Below are positions 15,093 through 22,708 of a DNA stretch of 34,473 bases, in pieces (positions within the stretch are counted from its first letter, which is position 1; each line of letters starts with the position of its first letter). The position numbers and the translations under genes were made by a program. The notes beneath the pieces are model-generated. The model was not told the origin of the DNA and did not search any database. It saw only the letters and a program-made list of their open reading frames with translations. The stretch comes from Treponema sp. (GTDB taxonomy: Bacteria; Spirochaetota; Spirochaetia; Treponematales; Breznakiellaceae). The DNA lies in the NCBI GenBank assembly GCA_031279555.1, contig JAITIK010000141.1, forward strand, positions 1 through 34,473, in the 5' to 3' direction.

Positions 15093-15581
15093 TTATCCCC
15101 CCGTTAGGATGGAGGCTTCCTCGTTGATGTTTATAGTCAGAATGAATTCCGAGTCTTCCAAAAAGGCGAACGGTATGGCGATATATCTGCTTTCGCTGTA
15201 AAACGGTCTTGAAAATCTTCCATTGACAACAGCAATCGGCAAAGATATAAATAGAGCGGCGATCTTTTCAAAATGCTTCTTCGCTTGCCCGGTGAATATA
15301 TTCACTAGTTCGCTCACAACCTCTACAACCTCATCATTCATCTCCCTATGAGATGAGCCGGTTACTCTATCAGCCAGCTTTAAGGCGGACGATTTGTTCA
15401 TGGATATGGCTACCGCGCCGGTAACATCGCCTGAAACCTCTATGATCGTTGAAATATCCCCTTGATTGATTAAACAGGTTTCGGTGACATACGGACGTCC
15501 CGCCGTGATTTTGATGCCCCCCGTATTAACAACCGTCTCTTCACATTCTTTAACAAAAGGCATTATGTATTCTTTCAGCAT
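15093..15581 (-). CDS. cheX: CheX-type chemotaxis phosphatase
   Basis: 162 residues. AAAGGAG sits eight bases before the ATG, inside the last codons of the upstream sensor gene, with two bases between stop and start: tight coupling. The fold is the CheC/CheX type: an N-terminal GGIKITAGRPYVTE strand region, GDVTGAVAISM, then the helix VVEVVSELVNIFTGQAK, which holds the single E-x2-N phosphatase motif (Glu91, Asn94) expected of CheX. CheX dephosphorylates CheY-P and is the main CheY phosphatase of spirochaetes. Pairing with a hydrogenase-type sensor kinase suggests a dedicated phosphatase for that kinase's output. Confidence 0.85.
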   Translation of the reverse strand: MLKEYIMPFVKECEETVVNTGGIKITAGRPYVTETCLINQGDISTIIEVSGDVTGAVAISMNKSSALKLADRVTGSSHREMNDEVVEVVSELVNIFTGQAKKHFEKIAALFISLPIAVVNGRFSRPFYSESRYIAIPFAFLEDSEFILTININEEASILTGG

Positions 15582-15583
15582 GT

Positions 15584-18259
15584 CTATCGCTCCTTTGGGA
15601 TGGTAATAATGAAAGCTGTCCCTTTTCCCGGCTGGCTCTGTACTTTTATGGAACCGTTCAATTCACGCACTTTGTTGTAAACCAGATTCAAACCCGCGTC
15701 ATTGGACGCGTCCGCTTCATCGGAGCTAAAGCCGCGTGTAAACATAACCTGTACAAGGATATTTTTATTATGAGACGCTTCTTCCTTGATGAGACGAAGG
15801 TTAAGCGCTTTTTTCCTGACACGCTCAAAGTCAATGCCATTCCCGTCATCGGTAAGTTTAATATGAATATCGTGAGCGCTCTGGGTTATATGAAGCGTTA
15901 TGGTTCCCTGTTCGGATTTTCCAGCGGCTTTTCTTTCTCTAGGGGATTCAAATCCGTGTTGCACCGCGTTGCGGATCAACTGAACAAGCATTTGTTTAAG
16001 CTGCCGTCTGGAAATGTATTGCAAGGCGGCGCTGTCTATTTCGGAGGGAAGAAACCGCGCCTTCTTGTTAAAGTCCATAGCCTCATAATTGCACATTCTT
16101 ATGAGAAACTGGATAAATATATGCTCTCTATGATCTATGTCGCCGGCTAACTGTCTGGAGAATACAGTTCCCACGTCTTTTACCAGTTTGTCTTTTATTC
16201 TCAGGGTATGTTCAATTTCAATGGCAAGCATCAACAGACTGTCAAATGAAATTTCCGCTTCCATCTTCATCTGATTTATGACATCTTCCACATCGTAGAG
16301 GCTTTCCGCCAAGTCCTGCAATCCCAGAGAAATAGCGTCCAGCTTGATCGTATGTATCATGGGGGCTATTATGTCGATCAATTTTTTTGATGACAGGCGC
16401 TTGTCTCTCAAACTTGACGTAACCTGCGATAGATAATACTGCGCGCTCTCAATAAAATCGCTCGTTACGCCCCGTTCCAACCGCAACACTTCAAAGAAGG
16501 AGCGCATATCTTCCTGACGTCTGCGCTCGTCCATTTTCAGCCTTTTCTTTAAAACCATTTCAGAAGTAATATCTTCAATAGTTCCAAGAATAAAAACTTC
16601 TCCGTTTCCTCTGTTCACAGGCGCGAATTCGCACGACAACCTTTTTTTTACCGGCCTTTCAACGCTTCTGTATCTCACCTCTTGCAAGATATTCATGGAA
16701 TCGATCTGTTTCTGATCTATGGAACGGTTCAAAATATTGTCAAAATACCGTTCCAAGCTCTCCAATTCCCATTCGTTAAGGCTGTCTTGCATCAATTCGG
16801 TAAATTTTCTACCTTGCAGTCCCGTCGCGGCAAGCACATCCTCAAGAGCGCGGGAATAGTTGTCCTGAATACGGTATTCTTTGTCCATAAGAAACACGCC
16901 GGCTTTCAGATTGTCTTTCATGGCGGCGATTTCGTCACGTTCAACTTGCAACGCCGCAAGAGATCGCTGCAACGTTTCCACTTCAACGTAACGATGGCAG
17001 TTTTCAGGCCTATTCAATCCATTTATAATAGCGACCGCCATCTGTTCACACGATTTATACCCGCACGCCCCACAGTTAAGAAAATGCTTGGGCTCTGTTT
17101 TGTGCATCTTTACAAAGGTCTCTTTGATCGCTTCTCTTGTGGGAGCGATAATTGTGGACTTGAAAATTTCAGACCTGTCCGTATAGCGGCGTGTATACAA
17201 TCCTTCTTCCCAATAGTTCGCAAGTACGCTTTCGAGTCTGTCCGCATCCAGGACGCCGTCTTTTTCATACCGCTTCCGCGCGGCTAAACCACGCTTCTCT
17301 ATGAAAAATTCCACCTCGTCAAGATGTCTCTCCGTGTTCCTTGTCGCGGGACCGCCATTGCAACCCATTTCGCAACTTAAACAATCAATGAAAAACGGCG
17401 TTATACCTTTTTTGAAGCTATCGGGAAGATACGCCAGATACTTATACACAAAGTCGCCTTCTATCCTGCGGGACTTTTCGATAATATCCGCCTTGTATCT
17501 GCGGATGATTTGCCTAAACCCACCCGGCAGGGGAAATAAAACCGCGCGTTCCGCGGGAGGATTGGCATAGTCCGCCTCCGGGTATTCATTGATGTCTATC
17601 GCATGTTTTTTAATATAATCTAATATTGAAACGAATGTAACATTATAATCTCCAATGCCAATGGAATCGAATTCCTTTCGGTGCGAATAACAGGGGCTTA
17701 TTGCGGCAAGTTTGCAATCAGCGTAGCGGGGATAATATTTTTTTACCATCTTCATAGCATGAATCGTCGGACTGTCAACAGGCGCGAGATGCGGAATAAG
17801 TTCGGGACGGTACATTTCCACATAGGAAACAATAGCTGGACAGCATTGGGCGATAACGGTTGCAGGATTCGCCTTTTTCATGTAGTCGACATACGACTTA
17901 ACGGCAAGCTCGGCTCCAAAACTCGCGTCAAATACGGCGGTTACGCCTAAAGACATGAGAAATCCGTTCACTTTCAGGTAATTCGTCCCAAAACTTGACA
18001 CAATAGCCGGCGACATAATGGCGACAATCCGGTCTGTTTTTATATCTTCAATAAAAGCGTCAAAATCATCAACACCAACACGCGCCCCATGGGTACATTC
18101 TTTGATGCATCTCCCGCAACTGATACAGAGATCACTGCGTTGCATGATGACTTCCCCAGAACCGTCGTTGCACATTTTTATGGGACAGACCATTATACAA
18201 CGATGGCAGTTGACGCACTTCTCTTTTATTACATTGACCACAGGACGTAAAACAGCCAT
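15584..18259 (-). CDS. hydS: Sensory [FeFe] hydrogenase fused to PAS, HPt and CheA-type ATPase
   Basis: 891 residues; AGAGGAG six bases before ATG 18259. Domain order: two ferredoxin 4Fe-4S sites (Cys15/18/21/25 and Cys45/48/51/55); an H-cluster domain about 75-305; a further 4Fe-4S site (Cys396, 399, 404, 421); short coiled coil about 424-445; PAS about 445-560; an HPt-like helical domain with MIHTIKLDA (His636, compare AHTLKG in CheA); a CheA-type HATPase from about 735, with LIRNAVQHGFESPRERKAAG (Asn764), DDGNGIDFERV and FTRGFSS. H-cluster loops: L1 IAQCCPAI (both Cys kept), L2 ISPCYSHRKEF (His where catalytic enzymes usually have Lys, Ser before Pro-Cys), L3 CLSCEMGCNGG (C-x3-C ligands kept). 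The changed L2 and the kinase fusion point to sensing, not bulk H2 turnover. HydS-type sensors are known from termite-gut treponemes. No soluble receiver is encoded nearby. Confidence 0.9.
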   Translation of the reverse strand: MAVLRPVVNVIKEKCVNCHRCIMVCPIKMCNDGSGEVIMQRSDLCISCGRCIKECTHGARVGVDDFDAFIEDIKTDRIVAIMSPAIVSSFGTNYLKVNGFLMSLGVTAVFDASFGAELAVKSYVDYMKKANPATVIAQCCPAIVSYVEMYRPELIPHLAPVDSPTIHAMKMVKKYYPRYADCKLAAISPCYSHRKEFDSIGIGDYNVTFVSILDYIKKHAIDINEYPEADYANPPAERAVLFPLPGGFRQIIRRYKADIIEKSRRIEGDFVYKYLAYLPDSFKKGITPFFIDCLSCEMGCNGGPATRNTERHLDEVEFFIEKRGLAARKRYEKDGVLDADRLESVLANYWEEGLYTRRYTDRSEIFKSTIIAPTREAIKETFVKMHKTEPKHFLNCGACGYKSCEQMAVAIINGLNRPENCHRYVEVETLQRSLAALQVERDEIAAMKDNLKAGVFLMDKEYRIQDNYSRALEDVLAATGLQGRKFTELMQDSLNEWELESLERYFDNILNRSIDQKQIDSMNILQEVRYRSVERPVKKRLSCEFAPVNRGNGEVFILGTIEDITSEMVLKKRLKMDERRRQEDMRSFFEVLRLERGVTSDFIESAQYYLSQVTSSLRDKRLSSKKLIDIIAPMIHTIKLDAISLGLQDLAESLYDVEDVINQMKMEAEISFDSLLMLAIEIEHTLRIKDKLVKDVGTVFSRQLAGDIDHREHIFIQFLIRMCNYEAMDFNKKARFLPSEIDSAALQYISRRQLKQMLVQLIRNAVQHGFESPRERKAAGKSEQGTITLHITQSAHDIHIKLTDDGNGIDFERVRKKALNLRLIKEEASHNKNILVQVMFTRGFSSDEADASNDAGLNLVYNKVRELNGSIKVQSQPGKGTAFIITIPKER

Positions 18260-18303
18260 ATGTTACTCCTCTGAAAGCGACTCAAAACACAACTATAGTC
18301 CGA

Positions 18304-18319
18304 TGAAACCGCAGTTTCA
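18304..18319. repeat. Hairpin in the leader of the hydrogenase sensor mRNA
   Basis: TGAAAC-CGCA-GTTTCA, a perfect 6-bp stem with a 4-base loop, lies between the predicted transcription start (about 18346) and the hydS Shine-Dalgarno. It shares the CCGCAG core with the GAACC-GCA-GGTTC hairpins at 4154 and 4518, so it may be a repeat and not a regulator. Confidence 0.5.
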
Positions 18320-18352
18320 CCGCGAAAACCAGATCACCTATACAGAAATTAT

Positions 18353-18381
18353 AGTATATCAGGGTTATATAATTAATACAA
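18353..18381 (-). promoter_or_regulatory. Promoter of the hydS-cheX operon
   Basis: Minus strand: TTGTAT (18376-18381), 17-base spacer, TATACT (18353-18358). It gives a leader of about 85 bases before the hydS ATG. A sigma-70-like promoter, so expression need not depend on a special sigma factor. Confidence 0.65.
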
Positions 18382-18445
18382 TACAAAGAATCTCTTAACC
18401 GGTCAAAATTTTGGAACCGCAGGCTGCCGCTGGCAATAGGCGGGA

Positions 18446-19057
18446 TTAGCCTTTCTTTCCCAGCCCTATGTAATACGTCTCGAACGATTCTTTTCTGCAC
18501 GCCTGAGGCTTGAAACTCTTGCCTTGCGAAAAGAGACTCCGAATCCGTTTCAGCAGGGACACGGATCCCTCTCCCTGAAATACCTTTACCACAAAAACCC
18601 CGCCTTGGGCGAGCGAGGCCTCCGCGTATTCAAAGGCGGTTTCAGACAGCGCAAGGGAACGGATCGCATCAATGGAGTTGTTGCCCGTCGTCGATGGCGC
18701 CGCGTCGCATAATACGGCATTGAAGGGTCCCAATGCCAACGCCGCTTCCCGTATGTCCGCCGAGGTCATGTCGCCCTGTAGAAAGCGAAAGTTTTCTCCG
18801 TCAAACAACCCTTTGTCGTATTGGCGGGAAAGCGGCGAAAGATCAATCGCCGCAAGGGATCCCGCCGCGCCCACACGCCGTAGAGTGTAGAGGCTCCAAC
18901 TGCCAGGCGCGGCTCCCAAATCAAGCGTTTTTCCGCGGAAACGCTTGAAAACGCCGAATTTTTCATCTATTTCTTTAAGTTTATATACGGAACGGGCGGG
19001 ATACCCTTCCTTTCGCGCTTTTAACGACCAAAAATCTGGTTGCGAATACTTTGCCAT
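18446..19057 (-). CDS. rlmE: 23S rRNA 2'-O-methyltransferase RlmE (FtsJ/RrmJ)
   Basis: 203 residues (E. coli 209). Methylates the 2'-OH of U2552 in the A-loop of 23S rRNA, a late step in 50S assembly. Visible: the SAM-binding LDLGAAPGSWSLYTL motif and the K-D-K-E catalytic tetrad in RSVYKLKEID, VLCDAAPSTTG, FVVKVFQGEG and SFETYYIGLG. The usual RlmE N-terminus SQPDFWSLKARKEGYPARS is intact. A GAGG Shine-Dalgarno lies just before the ATG. Independent of serCA upstream (150-bp gap) and of hydS downstream. Confidence 0.93.
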   Translation of the reverse strand: MAKYSQPDFWSLKARKEGYPARSVYKLKEIDEKFGVFKRFRGKTLDLGAAPGSWSLYTLRRVGAAGSLAAIDLSPLSRQYDKGLFDGENFRFLQGDMTSADIREAALALGPFNAVLCDAAPSTTGNNSIDAIRSLALSETAFEYAEASLAQGGVFVVKVFQGEGSVSLLKRIRSLFSQGKSFKPQACRKESFETYYIGLGKKG

Positions 19058-19207
19058 TGCCGCCTCATATCTCTTTTCATATCCCCGCCATCCCTGAAGG
19101 CGGGGCGTTTTCCATTTTGGGCGGTTGCCGCTTCATAACAGAACGGTTCTCTTTTCGGACGCGCGCTCCCCGCGGAAGCGGGCGCGTTCCCACCCCGCCT
19201 CCGCACG

Positions 19208-20383
19208 TTACGCTTCTATCGTCCGTACCCGCGCCACCCCTTCAATCCGCTTGATCTGTTCAAGCGCGCCATCCGGTATTTTCTGCTCAGTGTCAATAAT
19301 ATTATACGCGACATCGTTGCGGTGGTGATTCACCAGATCCGCGATGTTGACGCCCGCGCTTGCAAGGGCTGTTGTGATCTGCCCGACCATGTTCGGCACA
19401 TTGCGGTTTACCACAAGAAGGCGGTACGGCGAGTGGCTGTGCTTTTCGAGATGGCATTGCGGGAAGTTCACCGAGTTTTTGATGGCGCCAGATTCAAGAA
19501 AATCCATGAGTTGCCGCGCCGCCATAACCGCGCAGTTGTCTTCGGCTTCAGGAGTGGAAGCGCCGAGATGCGGGATGCAGACGGCTTTGGGCGTGGCAAG
19601 CAGTTCCGCCGAGGCGAAATCTGTTATATAGGCCGCGAGCTTTCCTCCGTTCAGGGCGGCGATGACGTCGGCTTCGTTCACAAGACCGCCGCGGGCAAAG
19701 TTGATAAGGCGGCATCCCTTTTTCATAACGTGGAATTTATCCGCGTCCAACAGCCCTTTGGTGGCGTCCGAGTACGGGATGTGAATGGTAATGTAGTCGG
19801 ATTTTGCGAGCAGCCCTTCCAATGTTTCAGCCCGCTGCACCATGTGAGAGAGATTCCACGCGGCTTCCACGGAGATGAACGGATCGTAGCCAATGACGTT
19901 CATGCCGAGATGGATCGCGTCGTTGGCGACCATGACGCCGATGGCGCCCAGTCCGATGACGCCTAAGGTTTTGCCCTTGAGTTCGGGGCCTTCAAATTTG
20001 GACTTGTTTTTTTCCACAATGTCCGGAACCTCGTCCCCCTTGTCCGCGATGGACATGGTCCAGTTGACGCCGCCGATGATGTTTCTTGACGACAGCAGCA
20101 ACCCGGCTATCGTCAGCTCTTTGACCGCGTTGGCGTTCGCGCCCGGCGTGTTAAACACCACAACGCCCCTTTTGTCGCACTCGTCAACCGGAATGTTGTT
20201 ATAGCCCGCGCCGGCTCGCGCAATGGCTTTAACCGTGTCCGGTATCTCCACCGAATGCAGATCCGCGCTCCGTACCAGAATCGCGTCCGGATTGGACAGA
20301 TCGCCCGCAACCTCGTAAGCGTCAATGGGAAAGCGTTTTAACCCTTCCGCCGAAATTTTGTTGTAGGTTCGTATACGGTACAT
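19208..20383 (-). CDS. serA: D-3-phosphoglycerate dehydrogenase
   Basis: 391 residues from ATG 20383; AAGGAGG six bases upstream overlaps the serC stop codon, and the gap between genes is ten bases, so serC and serA are coupled. It oxidises 3-phosphoglycerate to 3-phosphohydroxypyruvate with NAD, the first step of serine synthesis. Motifs: substrate-side RAGAGYNNIPVDEC, Rossmann GVIGLGAIGVMVA, INFARGGLVNE with the catalytic Arg, and the catalytic His in IPHLGASTPEAEDN. The final 75 residues (LLVVNRNVPNMVGQITTALA onward) are an ACT domain. Length matches the short SerA type without the intervening ASB domain. An ATG at 20428 lies inside serC and is rejected. Confidence 0.94.
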   Translation of the reverse strand: MYRIRTYNKISAEGLKRFPIDAYEVAGDLSNPDAILVRSADLHSVEIPDTVKAIARAGAGYNNIPVDECDKRGVVVFNTPGANANAVKELTIAGLLLSSRNIIGGVNWTMSIADKGDEVPDIVEKNKSKFEGPELKGKTLGVIGLGAIGVMVANDAIHLGMNVIGYDPFISVEAAWNLSHMVQRAETLEGLLAKSDYITIHIPYSDATKGLLDADKFHVMKKGCRLINFARGGLVNEADVIAALNGGKLAAYITDFASAELLATPKAVCIPHLGASTPEAEDNCAVMAARQLMDFLESGAIKNSVNFPQCHLEKHSHSPYRLLVVNRNVPNMVGQITTALASAGVNIADLVNHHRNDVAYNIIDTEQKIPDGALEQIKRIEGVARVRTIEA

Positions 20384-20393
20384 GACAGCCTCC

Positions 20394-21500
20394 TTACAGA
20401 TTTTTCTCAAATTGTTCCATAAATCCAATCAGCGCCTTGACGCCTCCAATGGGCATGGCGTTGTAGACGCTGGCTCTCATGCCGCCCACAAGCCGGTGTC
20501 CGGCAAGATTCATCAAGCCCGCCGCCGCCGCTTCCTTGACAAACCGGCTTTCGAGATCGGCTTTTTTATCAGACGGGACGTCGCGGTACACAAAAGGAAT
20601 GTTCATGAGACTGCGATCCGCCTTCGCCACCGGAGAGAAAAACGCCTTTGAATGTTCGAGATATGAATAGAAGAGTTCCGCTTTCTCGCGGTTTATGTTT
20701 GCAATGGCTTCAACTCCGCCAAGGTTTTTAAGCCACTCAAGAACAAGCCCCACCATGTAAATGGCGTAGCAGGGCGGCGTGTTGTACATGGATCCTTCCT
20801 TCACATGCGTGTCGTAGCGCAACAAGGCGGGTGTCCATGAAGGCGCGGCGCCTATGAGGTCTTCGCGGATAATGACGACTGTTACGCCTGCTGGACCAAG
20901 GTTTTTCTGCGCCCCGGCGTAGATGACGCCGAATTTTGACACGTCAAGCGGTTCGGACAGGATGCAGCTTGAGGCGTCGGCGACGAGGGGAACGGGGCCG
21001 GTTTCAGGCAGCTTGTTCCATTTTGTGCCTACAATCGTATTGTTGAGGGTGATGTGATAGTAGGCGTCGTCAGGGTCCGGCGCGGGCGCGGCTGGAATAT
21101 ACGTATAGGACGCCTCTTTGGAAGAAGCCCGTACGGAAACGTCCGCATACTTGAGCGCCTCCTTGAAGGCTTTGTCCGCCCAGATGCCGGTGTCGATGTA
21201 AGCGGCTTTTTTCTTGGACGCCCCCTGCTCCACGCCCGCGAGATTGAGCGGCGCCATGGCGAACTGCAATGACGCGCCTCCTTGCAAGAACAGCGTTTTG
21301 TAGCGCGCCGGAATACCCATAAGCTCGCGGAGCAGAGTTTCGGTCTTTTCAATAATAGGCTTAAAATCCTTTGACCGGTGACTCATCTCCATAACCGATT
21401 GTCCGGTTCCGTTCGCGTCGCATAGTTCCGCCGCCGCTTTCTCAAGCGCGGGAAGCGGGAGGGCTGAAGGACCCGGTGAAAAATTAAATACTCGTTTCAT
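20394..21500 (-). CDS. serC: Phosphoserine aminotransferase
   Basis: 368 residues (E. coli 362). PLP enzyme converting 3-phosphohydroxypyruvate plus glutamate to O-phosphoserine, the step after SerA. Typical start RVFNFSPGPSALPLPALE; MSHRSKDF; the PLP lysine in VIYAGAQKNLGPAGVTVVI; GGMRASVYNAMPIGGV near the C-terminus with the phosphate-binding Arg. AAGGAG lies 11 bases before ATG. First gene of serC-serA. A 16-bp palindrome sits between promoter and Shine-Dalgarno (listed separately). serB is not in this window. Confidence 0.95.
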   Translation of the reverse strand: MKRVFNFSPGPSALPLPALEKAAAELCDANGTGQSVMEMSHRSKDFKPIIEKTETLLRELMGIPARYKTLFLQGGASLQFAMAPLNLAGVEQGASKKKAAYIDTGIWADKAFKEALKYADVSVRASSKEASYTYIPAAPAPDPDDAYYHITLNNTIVGTKWNKLPETGPVPLVADASSCILSEPLDVSKFGVIYAGAQKNLGPAGVTVVIIREDLIGAAPSWTPALLRYDTHVKEGSMYNTPPCYAIYMVGLVLEWLKNLGGVEAIANINREKAELFYSYLEHSKAFFSPVAKADRSLMNIPFVYRDVPSDKKADLESRFVKEAAAAGLMNLAGHRLVGGMRASVYNAMPIGGVKALIGFMEQFEKNL

Positions 21501-21516
21501 ACTTGGAATGTCTCCT

Positions 21517-21553
21517 TGTGAAATATTTCACAGTATAATCGAAAAAATGTCAA
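21517..21553 (-). promoter_or_regulatory. serCA promoter with overlapping 16-bp palindromic operator
   Basis: TGTGAAATATTTCACA (21517-21532) is a perfect 16-bp palindrome. Upstream on the minus strand are TATACT (21532-21537) and TTGACA (21548-21553). The TTGACA is only ten bases from TATACT; at the normal 17-base distance the hexamer is TGAAAT, inside the palindrome. Either way the palindrome covers the promoter core or the transcription start and ends six bases before the start of the Shine-Dalgarno region, as expected for a repressor operator. The regulator is unknown. Confidence 0.6.
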
Positions 21554-21605
21554 GAGGGCGCCCTCTTGTCTCCGGCATCTGCATTGATGAAAAGATGAAA
21601 ACATA

Positions 21606-21634
21606 TTGACAACACGCCGCAAATAGTATATACT
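21606..21634 (+). promoter_or_regulatory. Near-consensus promoter upstream of the poly-C frame
   Basis: TTGACA (21606-21611), 17-base spacer, TATACT (21629-21634). About 30 bases on is a strong AAAGGAG (21661-21667), so a transcription and translation start clearly exist here, divergent from serCA. Confidence 0.75.
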
Positions 21635-21671
21635 TTTTTCTATAATTTTTAAATCATTCAAAAGGAGCGTC

Positions 21672-22150
21672 ATTTCACAAAATGAACAAGCCGTATTATT
21701 CGATGAACCGCAACGATCCAATAAAACGTTATCCCCCCCCCCCCTTATCTTAAAGTAAATTCTTATACCGCAAAGCGTAACAATCATTATACAAGCAAGC
21801 CGGACGGCAAAACCGGCGTATTTCTCTTTGACGCCGCCCTGTCGGAGGGATGCCTCGCAATGTCTCAGTTCATCCCGTAAAGGTTGGGGACAGTCCGCAA
21901 CCGCTCTATATGACCAAAAAATAATCTTAATGATGAACTGCGCCAGATGGCGGGGCATCAGGTTTTCTCCGGGAACCTGTCGTTTGATAGGCGCGTCACG
22001 CAACAAGGGACGCCGGCTGAGATCGCGGGATCTTTTCCCCGCTTTAACACAGGAAATCCGCCCATAGGGGCGGTTGACCGCGCCGCGTGTAACGCGCCGG
22101 TTTATATAAAAAAAAGAACCTCCAAAGCCGGCGGCTTCCGGCAAGAATAA
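21672..22150 (+). pseudogene. Broken reading frame containing a poly-C tract
   Basis: Behind AAAGGAG two starts are possible: ATG 21682 (MNKPYYSMNRNDPIKRY) and ATT 21672 in another frame (SQNEQAVLFDEPQRSNKTLS). Both run into twelve C residues and stop within a few codons. With 11 C the first frame, or with 10 or 13 C the second, would read on through YLKVNSYTAKRNNHYTSKPD and DGKTGVFLFDAALSEG. Further along, KVGDSPQPLYMTK and NNLNDELRQMAGHQVFSG are joined if one A is removed from the A6 run near 21911. The last open part, NLSFDRRVTQQGTPAEIAGS to GGFRQE, ends at TAA 22148-22150. No family recognised. Either a phase-variable gene in decay or a wholly dead gene. Confidence 0.45.
21733..21744. repeat. 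Poly-C tract, 12 C
   Basis: Twelve consecutive C about 50-60 bases after a promoter-plus-Shine-Dalgarno, inside the reading frame; tract length decides which frame is read downstream. This is the arrangement of a translational contingency locus. Confidence 0.9.
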
Positions 22151-22182
22151 ACCGGTTTTGGAAGCGTATTAAACGCATTGGC

Positions 22183-22708
22183 ATGCGCTGTTTCAAACGG
22201 AATTACAATGTGTTTGGCCCTCTTATCATTTCCTTTTTTTGCGGGAATGGCGGCAATAGCGCTGACATTCGGGATGTTATTTACCGGTGGCGGCGATGGC
22301 GGCGGGGGAAGCCCTCTGACTTTCACGAACATCGCCGGCTACGATATTCCCGCAGGCGCATCCGGCGCGGCGATTGTATCCATCGCCGTGTTCGCCAGCG
22401 AGAGCGATCCGTATACATTTAGCGCAACAGGACTTCCAGCGGGTATCGCTGCTAGCGCAGCCGAAGTGATCTCAGGAACGCCTACTGCGGCAGTACCGGC
22501 AGTCGTGGCGGAGATTACCGTTACCGGCACTGCGGGCGCAACGAAACCCATGTTATTAGTGTTTACCAATTCGGGCGACAATAAAGGGAGGATTTATTAT
22601 ACGAAGACGATAAAACCCGGAGGAGTATTAACACCGCTAGCGAGACGCCGCCAGATATTTTTGAAGCCAAGATCACGCCACACTATATACTGTCCGCTGA
22701 TACCTTGA
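22183..22708 (+). pseudogene. Ig-like-domain surface lipoprotein, frameshifted
   Basis: The natural start is ATG 22183: MRCFKRNYNVFGPLIISFF, a charged n-region plus hydrophobic core. The frame breaks at a run of seven T (22234-22240); removing one T rejoins AGMAAIALTFGMLFTGGGDG, the rest of a lipoprotein-like signal followed by a Gly-rich linker. The usual lipobox Cys before the Gly run is absent (TGGGD), another sign of decay. Next is one Ig-like (He_PIG-type) repeat: YTFSATGLPAGIAASAAEVI followed by SGTPTAAVPAVVAEITVTG. After VFTNSGDNKG the frame slips again; plausible continuation in other frames (INTASETPPDIFEAKITPHY, then REPVVASTPNQANQHLLIIA) reaches about 23025. Probably a former cell-surface lipoprotein. 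Confidence 0.55.

Noticed and set aside
19140-19200. GC-rich inverted repeat between rlmE and serA as a serCA terminator
   Set aside because: The stem is imperfect and no T-run follows on the minus strand.
21497-22144. 215-codon minus-strand frame upstream of serC
   Set aside because: It crosses the serCA promoter and palindrome, and its content is explained better by the broken plus-strand gene with the poly-C tract.
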